From contig OZ018416.1 of NCBI GenBank assembly GCA_963969595.1, positions 13,966,065 through 14,030,064 on the forward strand: a DNA stretch of 64,000 nt, written 5' to 3'. The stretch's first letter is position 1. The number at the start of each line of letters is the position of its first letter. This DNA is from Neckera pumila (lineage: Eukaryota; Streptophyta; Bryopsida; Hypnales; Neckeraceae). The notes under the pieces are model-generated. The model was given only the letters and a program-made list of their open reading frames with translations. It ran no database searches and was not told the origin of the DNA. Below, piece after piece: positions 46,122 through 57,679 of this stretch. The position numbers were made by a program, and so were the translations under genes.

Positions 46122-47876
46122 GTGTCGTCTGTTTGCTCTCTCGATCTGTTTGGTATGTCTGTTTTGTGGGAACTCCTTGATCTTGCCAAATCGCTTGCAG
46201 ATTGGATGAGGGCGCTTCGGAAGAGGTTGCGGAGGCCAGTCCTAGGTCAGTATCAGATTATCAGCGCATCGTTGTGTTGCTTTAGCTTTCGGGTGCTTGC
46301 AATGGAAGGGGACGAGGATGGCTATGGCTCTGGCAGTACCGAAGGAAAGTATGCACCTGGCATTAGTATTGCGCGGCGCTCCATTTTCGAGGATTTTTCG
46401 ATTTTCAATTGCAGCGACTTGAAGGCCAATCCGCATTTTGCTGAGTATTGCGCGCAGTCTTGGGAGACCTGCCATCCGTCTGCAGACGTCCAGATTTCGC
46501 AACACTGGCACAGCCAGGCCTTCGATTCGTGTACGTTCTGCGTTTTAAGTTTGATTTGTCTATTAGCAAGTGCACGACGAGTTTGGGTGAAGAGCAGAAG
46601 CCCTAGCAATCTGCGAAATTCGCATTCTAGGGCTGACTGGAACGTTCTTCCTACCGACATTCAGAAACGATTGCTTGCCATGATTCCTTACGAGCGATTA
46701 TATCAACAAAAAGTCGTGTCCAAGCCCTTCCGCGATTGCATTCAAGAAGAACAATTCCTCCCGTTACAAAGACAATACTATTCTGAGACTCTCACATTCA
46801 CAGCTCCCCATTTCTACATCAGAGACGGCGTTTTACAATGTGCAGGATACGATTCGTCTCTCCAGAAATGGCGTCGCCTGCCACCTTTTGACTATCTCCC
46901 CGAGTATTGTGCCCCCGACCCCGATCTCTTCAAGGAGTATCTTGTTTGCAGTCATCACGGAATACTATGCTTGAACGTCTCCAAATCGACAGAGGAGAAG
47001 CTGATCGTGTTCAATCCTCTTACAAGGCAATGGAAGCTCCTGCCGTCTCTCATTCATCGCCGAAACCCCGTGCTCATGCACATCCTCGTAGACACAGAAA
47101 CGCAATCGTTTCTCGTGATCGTTGCTGGAAGCTCGAAGTCTGGAGATGAGAATCTCTCTCGCATTACAGAGCTTTTTGATTCTTGTACTTGGACATGGAA
47201 GCGTACAGGAGACTTCCCTGGACCTGACTATGCCCTAAACGAGTATCAATCGGGGGTTTACAAAGAGGGTTATATCTTCTGTGTGGCGTTTCTGGATCAA
47301 GACTCCGGGAGAGGGATCTTGCGTTACAATTTGAACCTCGGGATGTGGTTGAAGAATTGGACGTACCCCATACCGTTTGCCCAAGCTTCCACCATTGTGC
47401 AGCTCGTGGAGAACAGAGGAGAGATTTTTGTGTTCTCGGAGCAGGATAATGGGGAAGGGGGAGTCGAGCATTGCATTGATAGATTGGAATGGATTTGCAG
47501 TGAGCATCACGGCAGTAATGAGCTTGGTATAGAGCATGGCAGTGAGTTTGGTGATGAGCTTGGTGTTGAGCCTGGCAGTGAGCTTGGTGATGAGCTCGAT
47601 GTTGAGTCATGGAATCTGAGAAATGTTGTGAAAAATAAAAAGATGGGAGGACGGAGTTTGGAAATTTATCCGGAGTATGTGTGTGTGGGATACTCTGAGC
47701 ATGAGCTTTGTATTTTCAATGCCATTGATCACTCTGGAGTTCTGTATGATGTCGAGCGTTTTGGGCAGCACAAAGCTTTGGACGCTCCCACTGGCAAAGG
47801 ATTCGGTGGAGAGGGATTTTATAGCTTGAATCCACTCACGTTTGCAATCCATCCAAGTTTCAAGATGAAACTCTAG
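46122..47876 (+). CDS. F-box protein with kelch-like C-terminal region
   Basis: A single open frame of 584 residues. The F-box is at about residues 174-208 (VLPTDIQKRLLAMIPYERL, then QQKVVSKPFRDCI), the segment that would bind SKP1 in an SCF ubiquitin ligase. The C-terminal ~300 residues have kelch/galactose-oxidase-like substrate-domain features (CSHHGILCL, LIVFNPLTRQWKLLPSL, TWTWKRTGDFP, WLKNWTYP). A Gly/Glu/Asp-rich low-complexity insert (about 464-495) has the repeat GSELGDEL. The first ATG is 46122, but M61 (46302, GCAATGG context) may be the true start. Residues 137-156 are hydrophobic and could be a retained intron or a membrane segment. No frame lesion is seen over 1.75 kb with host-like composition, so this is the best candidate for a functional host gene. 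The target is unknown. Confidence 0.82.
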   Translation: MSSVCSLDLFGMSVLWELLDLAKSLADWMRALRKRLRRPVLGQYQIISASLCCFSFRVLAMEGDEDGYGSGSTEGKYAPGISIARRSIFEDFSIFNCSDLKANPHFAEYCAQSWETCHPSADVQISQHWHSQAFDSCTFCVLSLICLLASARRVWVKSRSPSNLRNSHSRADWNVLPTDIQKRLLAMIPYERLYQQKVVSKPFRDCIQEEQFLPLQRQYYSETLTFTAPHFYIRDGVLQCAGYDSSLQKWRRLPPFDYLPEYCAPDPDLFKEYLVCSHHGILCLNVSKSTEEKLIVFNPLTRQWKLLPSLIHRRNPVLMHILVDTETQSFLVIVAGSSKSGDENLSRITELFDSCTWTWKRTGDFPGPDYALNEYQSGVYKEGYIFCVAFLDQDSGRGILRYNLNLGMWLKNWTYPIPFAQASTIVQLVENRGEIFVFSEQDNGEGGVEHCIDRLEWICSEHHGSNELGIEHGSEFGDELGVEPGSELGDELDVESWNLRNVVKNKKMGGRSLEIYPEYVCVGYSEHELCIFNAIDHSGVLYDVERFGQHKALDAPTGKGFGGEGFYSLNPLTFAIHPSFKMKL

Positions 47877-50800
47877 AAAACTGTCTCAGGATTACTCGAG
47901 GAATGCACTGATTTACAAATGGTGAGCAGATGGTTTCATTTTCACTGAAATAAGGAAGAACTTTGGTCTCGTTCTGAAGTATGAATTAAGTGTGTTCGGA
48001 ACTAGCGAGTTGGCGCTCAAGCATCAAACAATATGCAATAAGTCTTACAAGTTGCTAGAAATACCAGTAAGAATGTGCGAGGATATTGAAGCACTTGTAC
48101 TTTGGACGCAATCTCCAAATCAGGGTTGGCTGAGAGGAAGACAAAGACTCCGTGGTGAGATTTCTCATTGCATAGCTTTGTGTCGTAACTTTCAACTTTG
48201 GGTTTAGTATTGGCAGTGATTTTCTCCTTCAATTGCCGACAGTGCAATTGTTTCACTTTTTCCCACTATTTTCTTTAGAAGACAGTTTTGAGTATCACAT
48301 ATGTAAATATAAAATCTGTACATTTCCACATAGCGGATATTTACATGTAAAATTTGTGCTTGGTGAAGTTAATTCTGTCGCTTTTTATTGTAATAATTTA
48401 GCCGCCCATCTCTCTCATTGTCTCAACACGCTACATCTTGCCATCACGTCAGATTCTGTCATGCATTATTTGTATTTTCAAACCAATTATTTTGAGCAAT
48501 CCATCGATCTATCTCCTTGATCTTGTCTCTCTCCGCCATCTCATCTGTCTATGTCATGTATCTCATACATTGAAACAATTATTCCCTTCTTCAGTGTCTT
48601 CATTGAATCTAATGCACTGCAACTTCAAATAAAGAAAACCTCAAAACACACCATTCCAAAACAGGACATGCATCATCTTAACTAATGTGTGAGTGGGTTG
48701 ATTGCTTTAATTGATTGCACTTGTTGTGGCTATTGGGTAGCTCTCTAGAACTAATTCCTACAGAAAACTCTAAACATTTTTTAGTTTCTAGTAAGCAAAT
48801 TTTGAATTTCTTGAAGTCCAAAGACTTTTAAAGTATTTGAGTTCTTCATGCAAAACATCCTTTTTTATAAGCTATTGATGGCCATCAGTTCAATCGATTT
48901 CAGTGTATAGTAGTAATAAGGCCAAGGAGGACCCAAAGTTTTCTTGGAAAATTTTCTTGAGCCTCTTGGCATAGCTCATAGTAGGATTTTTCTTATCATT
49001 TTGGAGAAGTAGCCAAGTGTTTCTTCAATATTCATGTGATACTTGGATGATATTTGGTGATATCTATATCAAAACTAGATTATATCTAAGTAAAATTTGA
49101 GTATTGGTCTAAAAATACAACAATAATCTATACTAAATAGTGCAATTAGGTTGCCTCACACTAATTTTTTGACATTCCACACTATTTAAACACTTACTAT
49201 TACTAAAATAACTTTCATCAATAAACCCAGGAACACTAATTTGAATTTGTTCTCGTGGGTTTTCAAAAGAATTGACAATAGAGAAGTTGTCTTGTGCAAC
49301 TAAGGTCATGTTCTGTTCCTAGCATGATTCATGGTCATGATTTTGGTTCCCAAGTTTAAAAGTCAAACCGGTGAATTGAAATCTAAACTGAGTTTAAATA
49401 CAAACAAAGTTGAAAGAGTAAACAAAGAGTGTTGCAAGCGCCTCCCTGTGGATGCAATGAGTCATAAGGTAACTTTCCAGGGTAAGGCAATCTAATTGAA
49501 GAGGCAACCTAATTGCACTATTTAGTGTAGCTATTTTGACTAAAAAATGAAAATTACCTTTACAAAATAGCCAACAAAATAGCCAACATCCCAAATTGTG
49601 TTTAAATTTTCAATTAGAGAAAATCTAGGGCCTCTAGAGGGATGTTTGATTTTTGGTCACAATGAGAATATAGGAAAAGAAAAAATATATATTTTAAAGA
49701 AAAATTATTTAAAAAAAAAGAACTTCCCATGCCATCTTAGATGACATGGAAAAATAAAATTTATAATTTAAAAAAGTACTGCATATTTTACATCATCATA
49801 ACAATATTGACCATAAATTCCATCAACTTCTATAAGATTTAAACTTCAAGCTCCCTTGCATCAACCTCTTTATATTCTGGTGTTGTGCCATTTGAAGACT
49901 TAGTAATGTTATGATTATGTGACAAATTTGTGATTTGATGATTTAGAGAAGTAAGAAATTTAGGTCTACAATAGGAAAGGGCTAGAAGTTGGTTCTATCA
50001 TCAAAGGTTGGTGTCTAGTGGATAAAACATAACCAATATGGCTTAGATATATGATGACAATCATATCTTATGTATTTTCATCCTTTATTTATATAAATAT
50101 TATTTTTGTTAATTCCAAAGTCACATAAGTGTTATGCATGTAAGTGTTACAAATTGTCTATGCTACCCCCAATAAGCACTAAACCCTCAGAGCCCAAGGC
50201 CTTTTGGGGTTCTGTTTTGGGGTTCCTAATCATCATTGCTTTTGAATTGTTATAGATCTCAATGTCACTAAGTTATAGAGATCTCAATCGTACAATCTTG
50301 TAGTGCACATGTTATAGATGGTGTGAATCAAATTTGGAGTCATTCGGCCACATAGATTGCAAGATTATAATAGTGTTAGAAATAGATGCTAAAATTTCTC
50401 TAGCAACACATTTGGAGGTGAAATTTGATTTTTAAACCTATTCAAATGAAAAACTTTAAACCACCAAATGAATCAAAATAAGCATACAACACATGGTGAA
50501 AGAAAACATCATTTAGTTGACTTATTGTGTTTGCAATATGGCTTTGAAATGTCAAAAAATAGCAAGAAAAGTTGCCAAAAAAACATCTAAGGCTGAACTT
50601 CCTTCTACTAAATGCTTCTCAGTCACTCACAAACTTCTTGGATTGATATGAAATTTTAACCACACAAACTAGACTTGTATGCGCAACTTTTCCAAAAACA
50701 TTTATTAGAAACAAATAATGTATGAAGAAGAAACAAGCTGCCAAAGTTCACCATAATCCAAAATGTCGGCATTTTGAAATTTGAAGTGCTCCCAAACTTT

Positions 50801-51437
50801 CAAAACAACTCATATTGACTTGAAAATTCTATCATAATAACTAGACTTCAAGTGGAACAAAACAAAACAAAATCAGCTGAAAAAAAAAAGATTGGATGAA
50901 GGAGATACAAGCTGCCAAATTTGCAGCCATCAAATGCAGCTTGGTGAATTCAAGTTGAACCTGTGAACTTCGATTGGCTTCTAAAACATCAGCATATTTT
51001 GGATTAATTTGAAAACTTTACCACACAAATTAGAATAGAGAGAGCAAATTTTTCCCAACAAGTTTATCAAATTTGGACATCAAATGCAAAAGCTATAGCA
51101 CTTTGAATTGGGCTTATAACTATGTTAGGACACTTTTGGTCACTTGGGCATTAGAGAAAAAATCAGCCCTTAGGAGGGCCGTTCCAAATTGATATGCCAT
51201 GCTATTTCAAGCATGACCTATCAACTTGGAAAAATGTCCTTGGTGAGCAGTTAGAGTGTATGACTGCTCGCCGGAGCAGTCAAATTTTGCAGATTTTTTT
51301 TTATTTTTTTACTTTTTTTAAAGAAATTTTATTCAAAAATTTGGGTTCTTGCACCACTGTCATTGCAGAATCTGCCACGTGGAAAGAGGGGAAAAAAACA
51401 TTTTTCAACCCCGTTAAACAAAATTTAAGGGTCCTTC
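47877..51437. other. 3' flank and intergenic DNA
   Basis: An AATAAA (48628-48633) could serve the F-box transcript but lies ~750 bp beyond the stop. From about 48700 to 51440 the DNA is AT-rich without recognisable gene, splice structure or bounded repeat. Confidence 0.45.
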
Positions 51438-51597
51438 CACTACAAGAGAAAGGATTGTTTTAAGTAGTGTCCTAGACATCACGTCTTTTAAGTAATGTCT
51501 TTTAAGTAAAATTTTACTTTAAAACTTACTTAAAAGACGTTACTTAAAAGATGTGATGTCTAGGACACTACTTAAAACATCCCTTTCTCTTGTAGTG
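51438..51597. mobile_element. 160-bp CACTA-type foldback MITE
   Basis: Starts CACTACAAGAGAAAGG and ends with its near-perfect complement (CCCTTTCTCTTGTAGTG). The inverted arms run almost the whole length. It is flanked by the perfect 3-bp duplication TTC (51435-51437 and 51598-51600). CACTACAAGA ends plus a 3-bp duplication are diagnostic of CACTA/En-Spm elements. Confidence 0.9.
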
Positions 51598-53638
51598 TTC
51601 GTAATGTCTCTGACAATAGACATCCTCTGTGATCTGATGTGCGTAATTTGATGCGCTTGTGATCTAATGTGCGTGCGATGCTGGCTAAAAAACTCATTTC
51701 AGGTTGTAACTATTGGGGTATTGAGTGTTTCATTGCTCCGTTGTGAACATTGGCAATTGTAGTCTCATCGTGATTGCATTGTCTCTGGAGAGTTTGCGGT
51801 TGCGGACAAGGAGATTTTTAAATTGAGTAATTGTGGGAGAAATATCGCTCACAAGCTTGTTATGCCTCGCCCTCTCCTCGTGTGCATGCTCTCGCAGATT
51901 GCTCACCCTTTGCTTCAGCACCAGCACGCACGCGCCTGCGCAGCTGCATACTTAGTCCAACTCATCTCAACAGACATATCATCTCTTGATTTGTGTTCAT
52001 GATAGTTGTGGTGGTGCCTCTTGCTTTGGCGACGCTCCCCCTGTTGGTATCCCATTTTTTGTTGCCTATTTTTCTTGTTTTCCATGGTTTTCAAAAACGT
52101 GAATAGATTTTCAATCCACTATCTACAAGCTTAATTCATGCAGTGAAACCTTCCCCCGACAGTGTAGCATTGGCGCGCTTTTTGAATAGCAACCTATATT
52201 ACACAATGTTATGCTCCGGTGAGTCTGGGTGAGTGTGGGCAAATCCGCCTTCTTGGTACTGTCCCTCAGGGTGTTTTTTTTGGTTTTTGGAGAAGTGCTG
52301 AAGTGGCAACATGCGAGAAAATAATGTAGTCTAATATTTTAGTATTCATCTATATTTTGGATAGAATTATCTTTTCATCCACATATTTGAATGAATTTCA
52401 TTTATATTTGGCATTTTCATCCAAACTTTAAAAAAGAATTGGAGCAATTTGTCATTATCATCCAATTTTTCTTCAAATTTTTCCTCTAGGCTTGATGCAG
52501 CCCATTTTTTTGGAGGCATTTGGGCCTCATAAGGCCCCCCAAAACACACTGCTGTCCCACAGTCAGTCCACTTATTAGCAGGCTACTGGCCGACCTGCAA
52601 ATTAAATTGTCTTGAAAATTTCAAATCAGCTGCTCTGTCTCTCTCTCTCCCTCTTAAAACACCCCCTGATTGCTCTCAAATGAGACCTGCAGATGCTCCA
52701 CCGATTGATCGACACGAAGTTCATTTTTTGGTCCTCGATCAGCATCGAGCGATGGCTCTTGCCCCTAATCTAGTGTCTGCACATGCCGCACTTGGAGCTG
52801 ACGGGCCCCCTAGAATTCACCCGCAATTTCAACTACATTCGCAAGAGGTGCTCGCCCTTGGCCTCTTTTAGGACCCCCCGACGGCGGCTGCTCCTCTTCT
52901 TGCTGCAAATCCACCATTGGATTCTCATTGTGGATGGTACGCATGAGTAGTGTCCTCATGCATCTAGCTAGCTTGCATTAAGGCAAATATGAAGTGCACT
53001 TCATATTAATGTCAAGTGACTTCCTTCTTGTTCACGTGTTTGACCTAGCTTATGGCCGGGCAACAAATATTCATTGCTTACCCTTAGTTTATTTCCCGTG
53101 TGTCTCTTCCTTAATATGTTGTGATCGCAGTCTGTGAAGATGTTAGAACCATGCGTGGAAGCTCCTCATGATCGTCATAGGTGGCTAGTGAAAAAAACGA
53201 TCTGATTCACTTGCTACGAGCAGGCGGTGTTGACTTTAATCAGCATCACCAATGACAATTTACCTAGATCGCACGAGTGCACCACAACATGCTTCCAAAC
53301 CTTAGTTGGGAGAAAAGTTTACCTAGAATCATGTATGTGCTACAACGTGATTAGAAAATATTCTACTCTATTTTCTGTTACAGCAATGGGCATATCTCTC
53401 TTTTGACGTAAACTTAAGTCTTCCTGTGAATTCTCTTGGCGGCACCAAGATATATAGCTGCATGAATTGACTGTGTCATTTTTCTGCATATATATACAGT
53501 ATTTGATAGTTTCCAAAAAAACAGTTTCCACTTTCCAAGTGATATGCTTGTTGGATCCAAGCATGAATGCATCTTGAAGTTTGGTACTTTCTTGCAATGC
53601 GCCTTTTTGGAATGTTGTGATCGCCAGAGAGTGTTTGA
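51598..53638. other. Intergenic DNA with an unassigned ORF (52680-52871)
   Basis: A CT-rich tract (52640-52655) precedes a 63-codon GC-richer ORF at 52680-52871 (MRPADAPPIDRHEVHFLVLD...). No family is recognised and no following exon is evident, so it is only a possible gene start. Confidence 0.3.
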
Positions 53639-53899
53639 TATCTCTATAACTTCTTAGACAAAATCTTGGACTCCATCCTGGCAAAATTTGATTTCCAAAC
53701 CTTATTGCAAGTGAAAGCAGTATCCACGTTGTTCAAAGCTCGCATAGAGCATGACGTGATAAGAAGAGAGATTGTGTGTAGAAGAAGAAGTATATTATTA
53801 AAGAAGAGAATAATATTCATGAATTACAAAGGTTTAAATATGCTTCTAAGTGAAGGGTTATGTCCTTTCATTCTATTAGAAGCTAAGGACTATATCTAA
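53639..53899 (+). pseudogene. F-box gene fragment
   Basis: The open stretch encodes LDKILDSILAKFDFQTLL, then QVKAVSTLFKARIEHD, which fits the F-box pattern (L..ILakFdf..LL..KaV...FK). It then runs into low-complexity RRRSILLKKR and a stop at 53897-53899. There is no proper start, and a stop lies just upstream (53636-53638). About 85 codons survive, without a substrate domain. Confidence 0.55.
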
Positions 53900-53969
53900 G
53901 TATATATTAATTAACATTCCCACTTAGGACTTAGGTTCTAACTATGTGGATTTACTCCCACTTAAGGTT

Positions 53970-54142
53970 AAGATACTATCTCCTCCAAGTACACCTAGTT
54001 GTTGTAACAAACAAAAGTGTTTATCTTGTCCTAGTGGTTTTATCATGATATCCGCTACCATCTCTTATGTGGGACAATGTTGTACTTCAATTTATTGTGA
54101 AGATAGTTGTTCTCGTACAAAATGATGTTGTACGTCAACATT
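53970..54142 (-). pseudogene. Ty1/copia pol fragment (RNase H end)
   Basis: On the minus strand the sequence reads DVQHHFVREQLSS, IEVQHCPT, then MVADIMIKPLGQDKHFC, with two stops. This matches the conserved end of copia RNase H (ADIxTKPL). Only ~170 bp remain. Confidence 0.75.
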
Positions 54143-56599
54143 AGGAAAAATTTGAATCCTGGAAAGGATTGTTAACTTTTGATTTTTAGCAACCTCCGCA
54201 GAGCAAATATAAACAAAAAAAAAAATTTTAAAAAAATTTAATATTAAAATATTGGATATGCTGACATGTATTGATGTGGTACCAGTAGTACCACGTCAAC
54301 ATGTCTATGTTTTTTTCTCTAAATGCACCAAGGGTGCAAAAATCTGTATAGAACTCGCAGCCATTTTTTGGCCTGGATTTTTTCCTAATGACTAATGGTT
54401 TTTTGCACACCTTGAACTAGAGTTTTTATGGGCCCCGTCAGGAGACGCTTACGCTCCCAACATTGGGAACTTCAGCATTCCTTTGACGGGGAACGGGGAA
54501 CAAACGATGAAAACAGCTAGTTTTGCAAAATGGACTTCTGCGGTAAGATTAAGAGCTTTAGCTCTTGGTTTCTTCGATGGTCTTGCTTTGTGGCGGAGAA
54601 GCAACTTTGCGAAGATCATGCGCTCAGTTGAAGCTTGACGACATGATCTCTTGGAAATTCTCTGGAGCAACTGTCACTGAGGCAAATTAGAAATTTGTAG
54701 TGAATTAATTAGGTACTCAATGAATTAGGCGTGGACTAAGATCTAGGCCGAAGGAAAGTGAAGAATTAACCATAGAAGGCGTTTCAATTCAATGCTAGGC
54801 GTTTCAACTCAATGCTAGCGGAGAGTAGTAGAGTCACAATGCGGCAAAGGGGAGCATGGCGGCAAGCATTCACCAGGTTGCACCTGGTGCATCAGCATTC
54901 TCATCACCCAGGTATAAAATGCTTCTCCGCTTCGCTACTTTACAATGTATGCAGTTATGTTGTCAGCTACTCTGTCAAAGGTTTTAGCAAAGTTTAGTGG
55001 GGTAAGCAGGTCCTGGAGTCTTGAATGCAGTTTCCAAAGTAGATTAATTATATAGTGGAAGGTAGACGTTTAAGGGTATGGAGATTGGATTAATTTTTTA
55101 CTGAAAGCAGGATTCTAAGCGAGTTTAGAAATGCAGTGCTGCATTTTTGAGTTTTTTTGGCATTAGCTGGCTAATCCAATTTCATTCATCTCTTATTGAT
55201 TATCATGAGAGGTTGCAGATCGTCAAAATTTTAGGATTGCGGGCGTTATTTTTTAAACAATTTGCTGACATGATGTGTCTTCGGTGATAGATCTTATAAT
55301 TCAAGGCAATAGTGCCATGGAAACTAGTGTAATGCCCATGTTTCCAGTATTGCTGACTTCATAATGCCCAAAATAAAATCACGAGCACTTGTGCAATAGG
55401 GTAAAGATAAATGTCGGCGTTTGGCGAATAGGTCTTAGGTTTTGGAGTGAGTGGTAGTTTGATTGCATTAGTTGTACAGAGACTTTGACATTGTGACTCT
55501 GTCGTGTGTTTTCTCATAGTAGTCCTTAATTTTTGTTATGAGCCAATCATAAATATGAACTTTCAAGGACTTGATGTGCAATACTTAGACATTTTCTTTA
55601 CGTATCTAAGATATGTCTGATATAGATTTGCTATGCAAAGGGACGTCATATGTACCGGAGCCACAAGGTCTTGTACAACCTGTGTATGTTGGAACGTGTC
55701 AAAAAGGATTAGTTTTTCAAGTCATCTTCTTAATACCACTTGAGCATCTTTGATGCGTAGTATTTATGAATTTCTTGTTATCTCCGCACGTCAAACTTCA
55801 TTCTTGTCAAAATGTACTTTTATAAGTATGATGATGATCTGCTTTGATCCTGCTATTTTTAGAGCTTCGGTGATTTGATCAGTTGGTAACATTTATGCAT
55901 CTAGATGTTTTCAAGGGATCAAGAAAAAGAGTGAGATATTGCATGTGAAGAGGTCTCTGGATGTTTAATAAAAAGTTGGATATATGTAATTTCATGGGTG
56001 ACAAAGTCATATTTTGGCTCTTATGACTGGATGTACTGTTTGTACCCCAGAATATTATAGGCAGGGCCTTGATTCCACCCATGATTTGTATACTGCATTT
56101 GCATCTCTAACCCAAACCACAACCAAGATAGAGAATGCTCCAAAGACAGATTATTTTGCTCAAACTCTTGAAGACATGAGATTCAAGAGAGTGCATTGGA
56201 GCTAAGACATCATGCTATGTCAGCTTAGCTTGAAAATTGTTGGGCATTTGTAATAATCTTGGAGTATGAGTGTGGAAGCCTTACGTTAGGTTAGATGATG
56301 ACGGTGTCTTCTTTGTGTACTTTGCTGTATGCAATGTTCGAGTGATAGGTTTGTCAATCATTTTGCTTGATTTTGGTCTATCTCGCTTGCGCAGCGAGCT
56401 TTTGTGGATTGGAAACTCTTGGCTAATAGCTGTGGAGGTCATTAGTTTACAGCTTCGCAAGTTGATGGCGACAAAGAAGTTGAAATCACAAAAAAGAATA
56501 TTGCTTCTTTATGTTTTCAAGGATGATCTCTCTTTGGACCGACGACTTTTGGAGGTATCAGTTTTGGGGTTGTACTTAATTGTGTTTACCATGTCAGTA
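54143..56599. other. Intergenic DNA with small unassigned ORFs
   Basis: Contains a palindrome TGGTACCAGTAGTACCA (about 54278). An ORF (54812-54997) includes MRQRGAWRQAFTRLHLVHQH followed by a CAG|GTATAA donor-like site, and another ORF is at 56014-56205. None matches a family I recognise. They may be exons of one decayed gene that includes the Cwc25-like piece downstream. Confidence 0.3.
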
Positions 56600-56842
56600 G
56601 TTTGTATGCAAGATGGATCTCAAATTTCTGAACAAGAAGGGATTGTATGGGGGAATTTGAACAACATTGAAAAGGTATGGAAGGTCGAGTCAAAACACAA
56701 GGGAGAGCAGACGAAGCTTGAGGAGTTTTGCAAGCAGGTTCAGAATGAGCAGGAGAAATCGAAGTTCTGCTTCATGCAAGAAAAAACCGGCCTGGTCTCG
56801 TGTGTACCTTCATTTGATTCTTTAAATTTTGTTTCAAATCAT
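56600..56842 (+). pseudogene. Cwc25-like (CIR_N domain) gene fragment
   Basis: The frame encodes GNLNNIEKVWKVESKHKGEQ, then TKLEEFCKQVQNEQEKSKF, then CFMQEKTGLV. This follows the CIR_N pattern of plant Cwc25-type pre-mRNA splicing factors (slRNIEkVWkAEqk...KleEl.kqi.eE......lQe.aGLV). The expected N-terminal start of that family is replaced by QDGSQISEQEGIVW, and the frame stops soon after, so this looks like a retained piece or decayed copy. Confidence 0.6.
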
Positions 56843-56845
56843 TGA

Positions 56846-57679
56846 TGTAGGGTTTTATTTGCTCCATTGCTTTAGATTTGATTCAATCCTCCTTCTATAT
56901 GGTAATCATGAGGAGAAGCCGCTGTGAGTATGCAAGGTATTTTGTTGATATGTTTTAGGTTCAAGCGCATGTCTAATTCTGTTTGCTTGTCCATCATTCA
57001 ATTAGGAATTATTTGGTCGCGCTTGCTAAATTGCTTAGGTTTTGTGCTCTATGAGCCCTTTCTTTTTTGGAATATAGGTTTGGTACTGCCTGCACTACAT
57101 GGTGCTACCCTTAAGGCTTTGTTGGAGGAAGACCTATGACTTGGACCTATGACTTGGACCAGCTACAAAGACACAAGTTGCATTTGAACTTGGACGGGAC
57201 AAGTGAGTAGTAACTAGAAACAAAAAAAAAGTAGCCCTAGATCAATTTTTTGATGTGTGGTTTTGCATTTGTACTTTCTAGATGAGTGTTTTGGGCACGT
57301 TGTTGAGTTGGGGTATGTTGGGAGAGGTTAAGATAGTCCATGAGTGGATTTTTGCCAGGTTTGAATCCTCAATGTTGACCTGTTTTATATATAGTATTGA
57401 ATGAAATGATCCAGTCATCCAATGTAATGGTTGCCCGACAAAATCTTTAAAAAGTGTTGAATATATATGTAATATTGCAATTAGATATAAAGACTTAATA
57501 TGTGTGTGTAAATATTACAATTAATAGCATGTGTAAGGTAGAAGAGATGCAACGTATTTTGTAAGTCAAATGGATCTAGACATAAAGCATTCATTACAAA
57601 TATTCTATTGTTGCACCATTTATAGTTATTTTTTTAGTATTTTAAAGATAAAAACTATTTAAATTTAACTTTATGATTA
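56846..57679. other. Intergenic DNA
   Basis: No gene recognised. GACTTGGACCTATGACTTGGACC is a short local duplication (about 57137-57160). Confidence 0.4.

Noticed and set aside
46242..46660. Minus-strand ORFs over the F-box N-terminus
   Set aside because: Antisense to the intact F-box frame; no recognisable domain.
47164..47610. Minus-strand 148-codon His/Gln/Ala-rich ORF
   Set aside because: Shadow of the F-box gene; its composition comes from the complement of the GSELGDEL repeat.
54430..54670. Minus-strand 73-codon ORF with basic residues
   Set aside because: No start context, domain or splice structure; likely chance in a less AT-rich patch.
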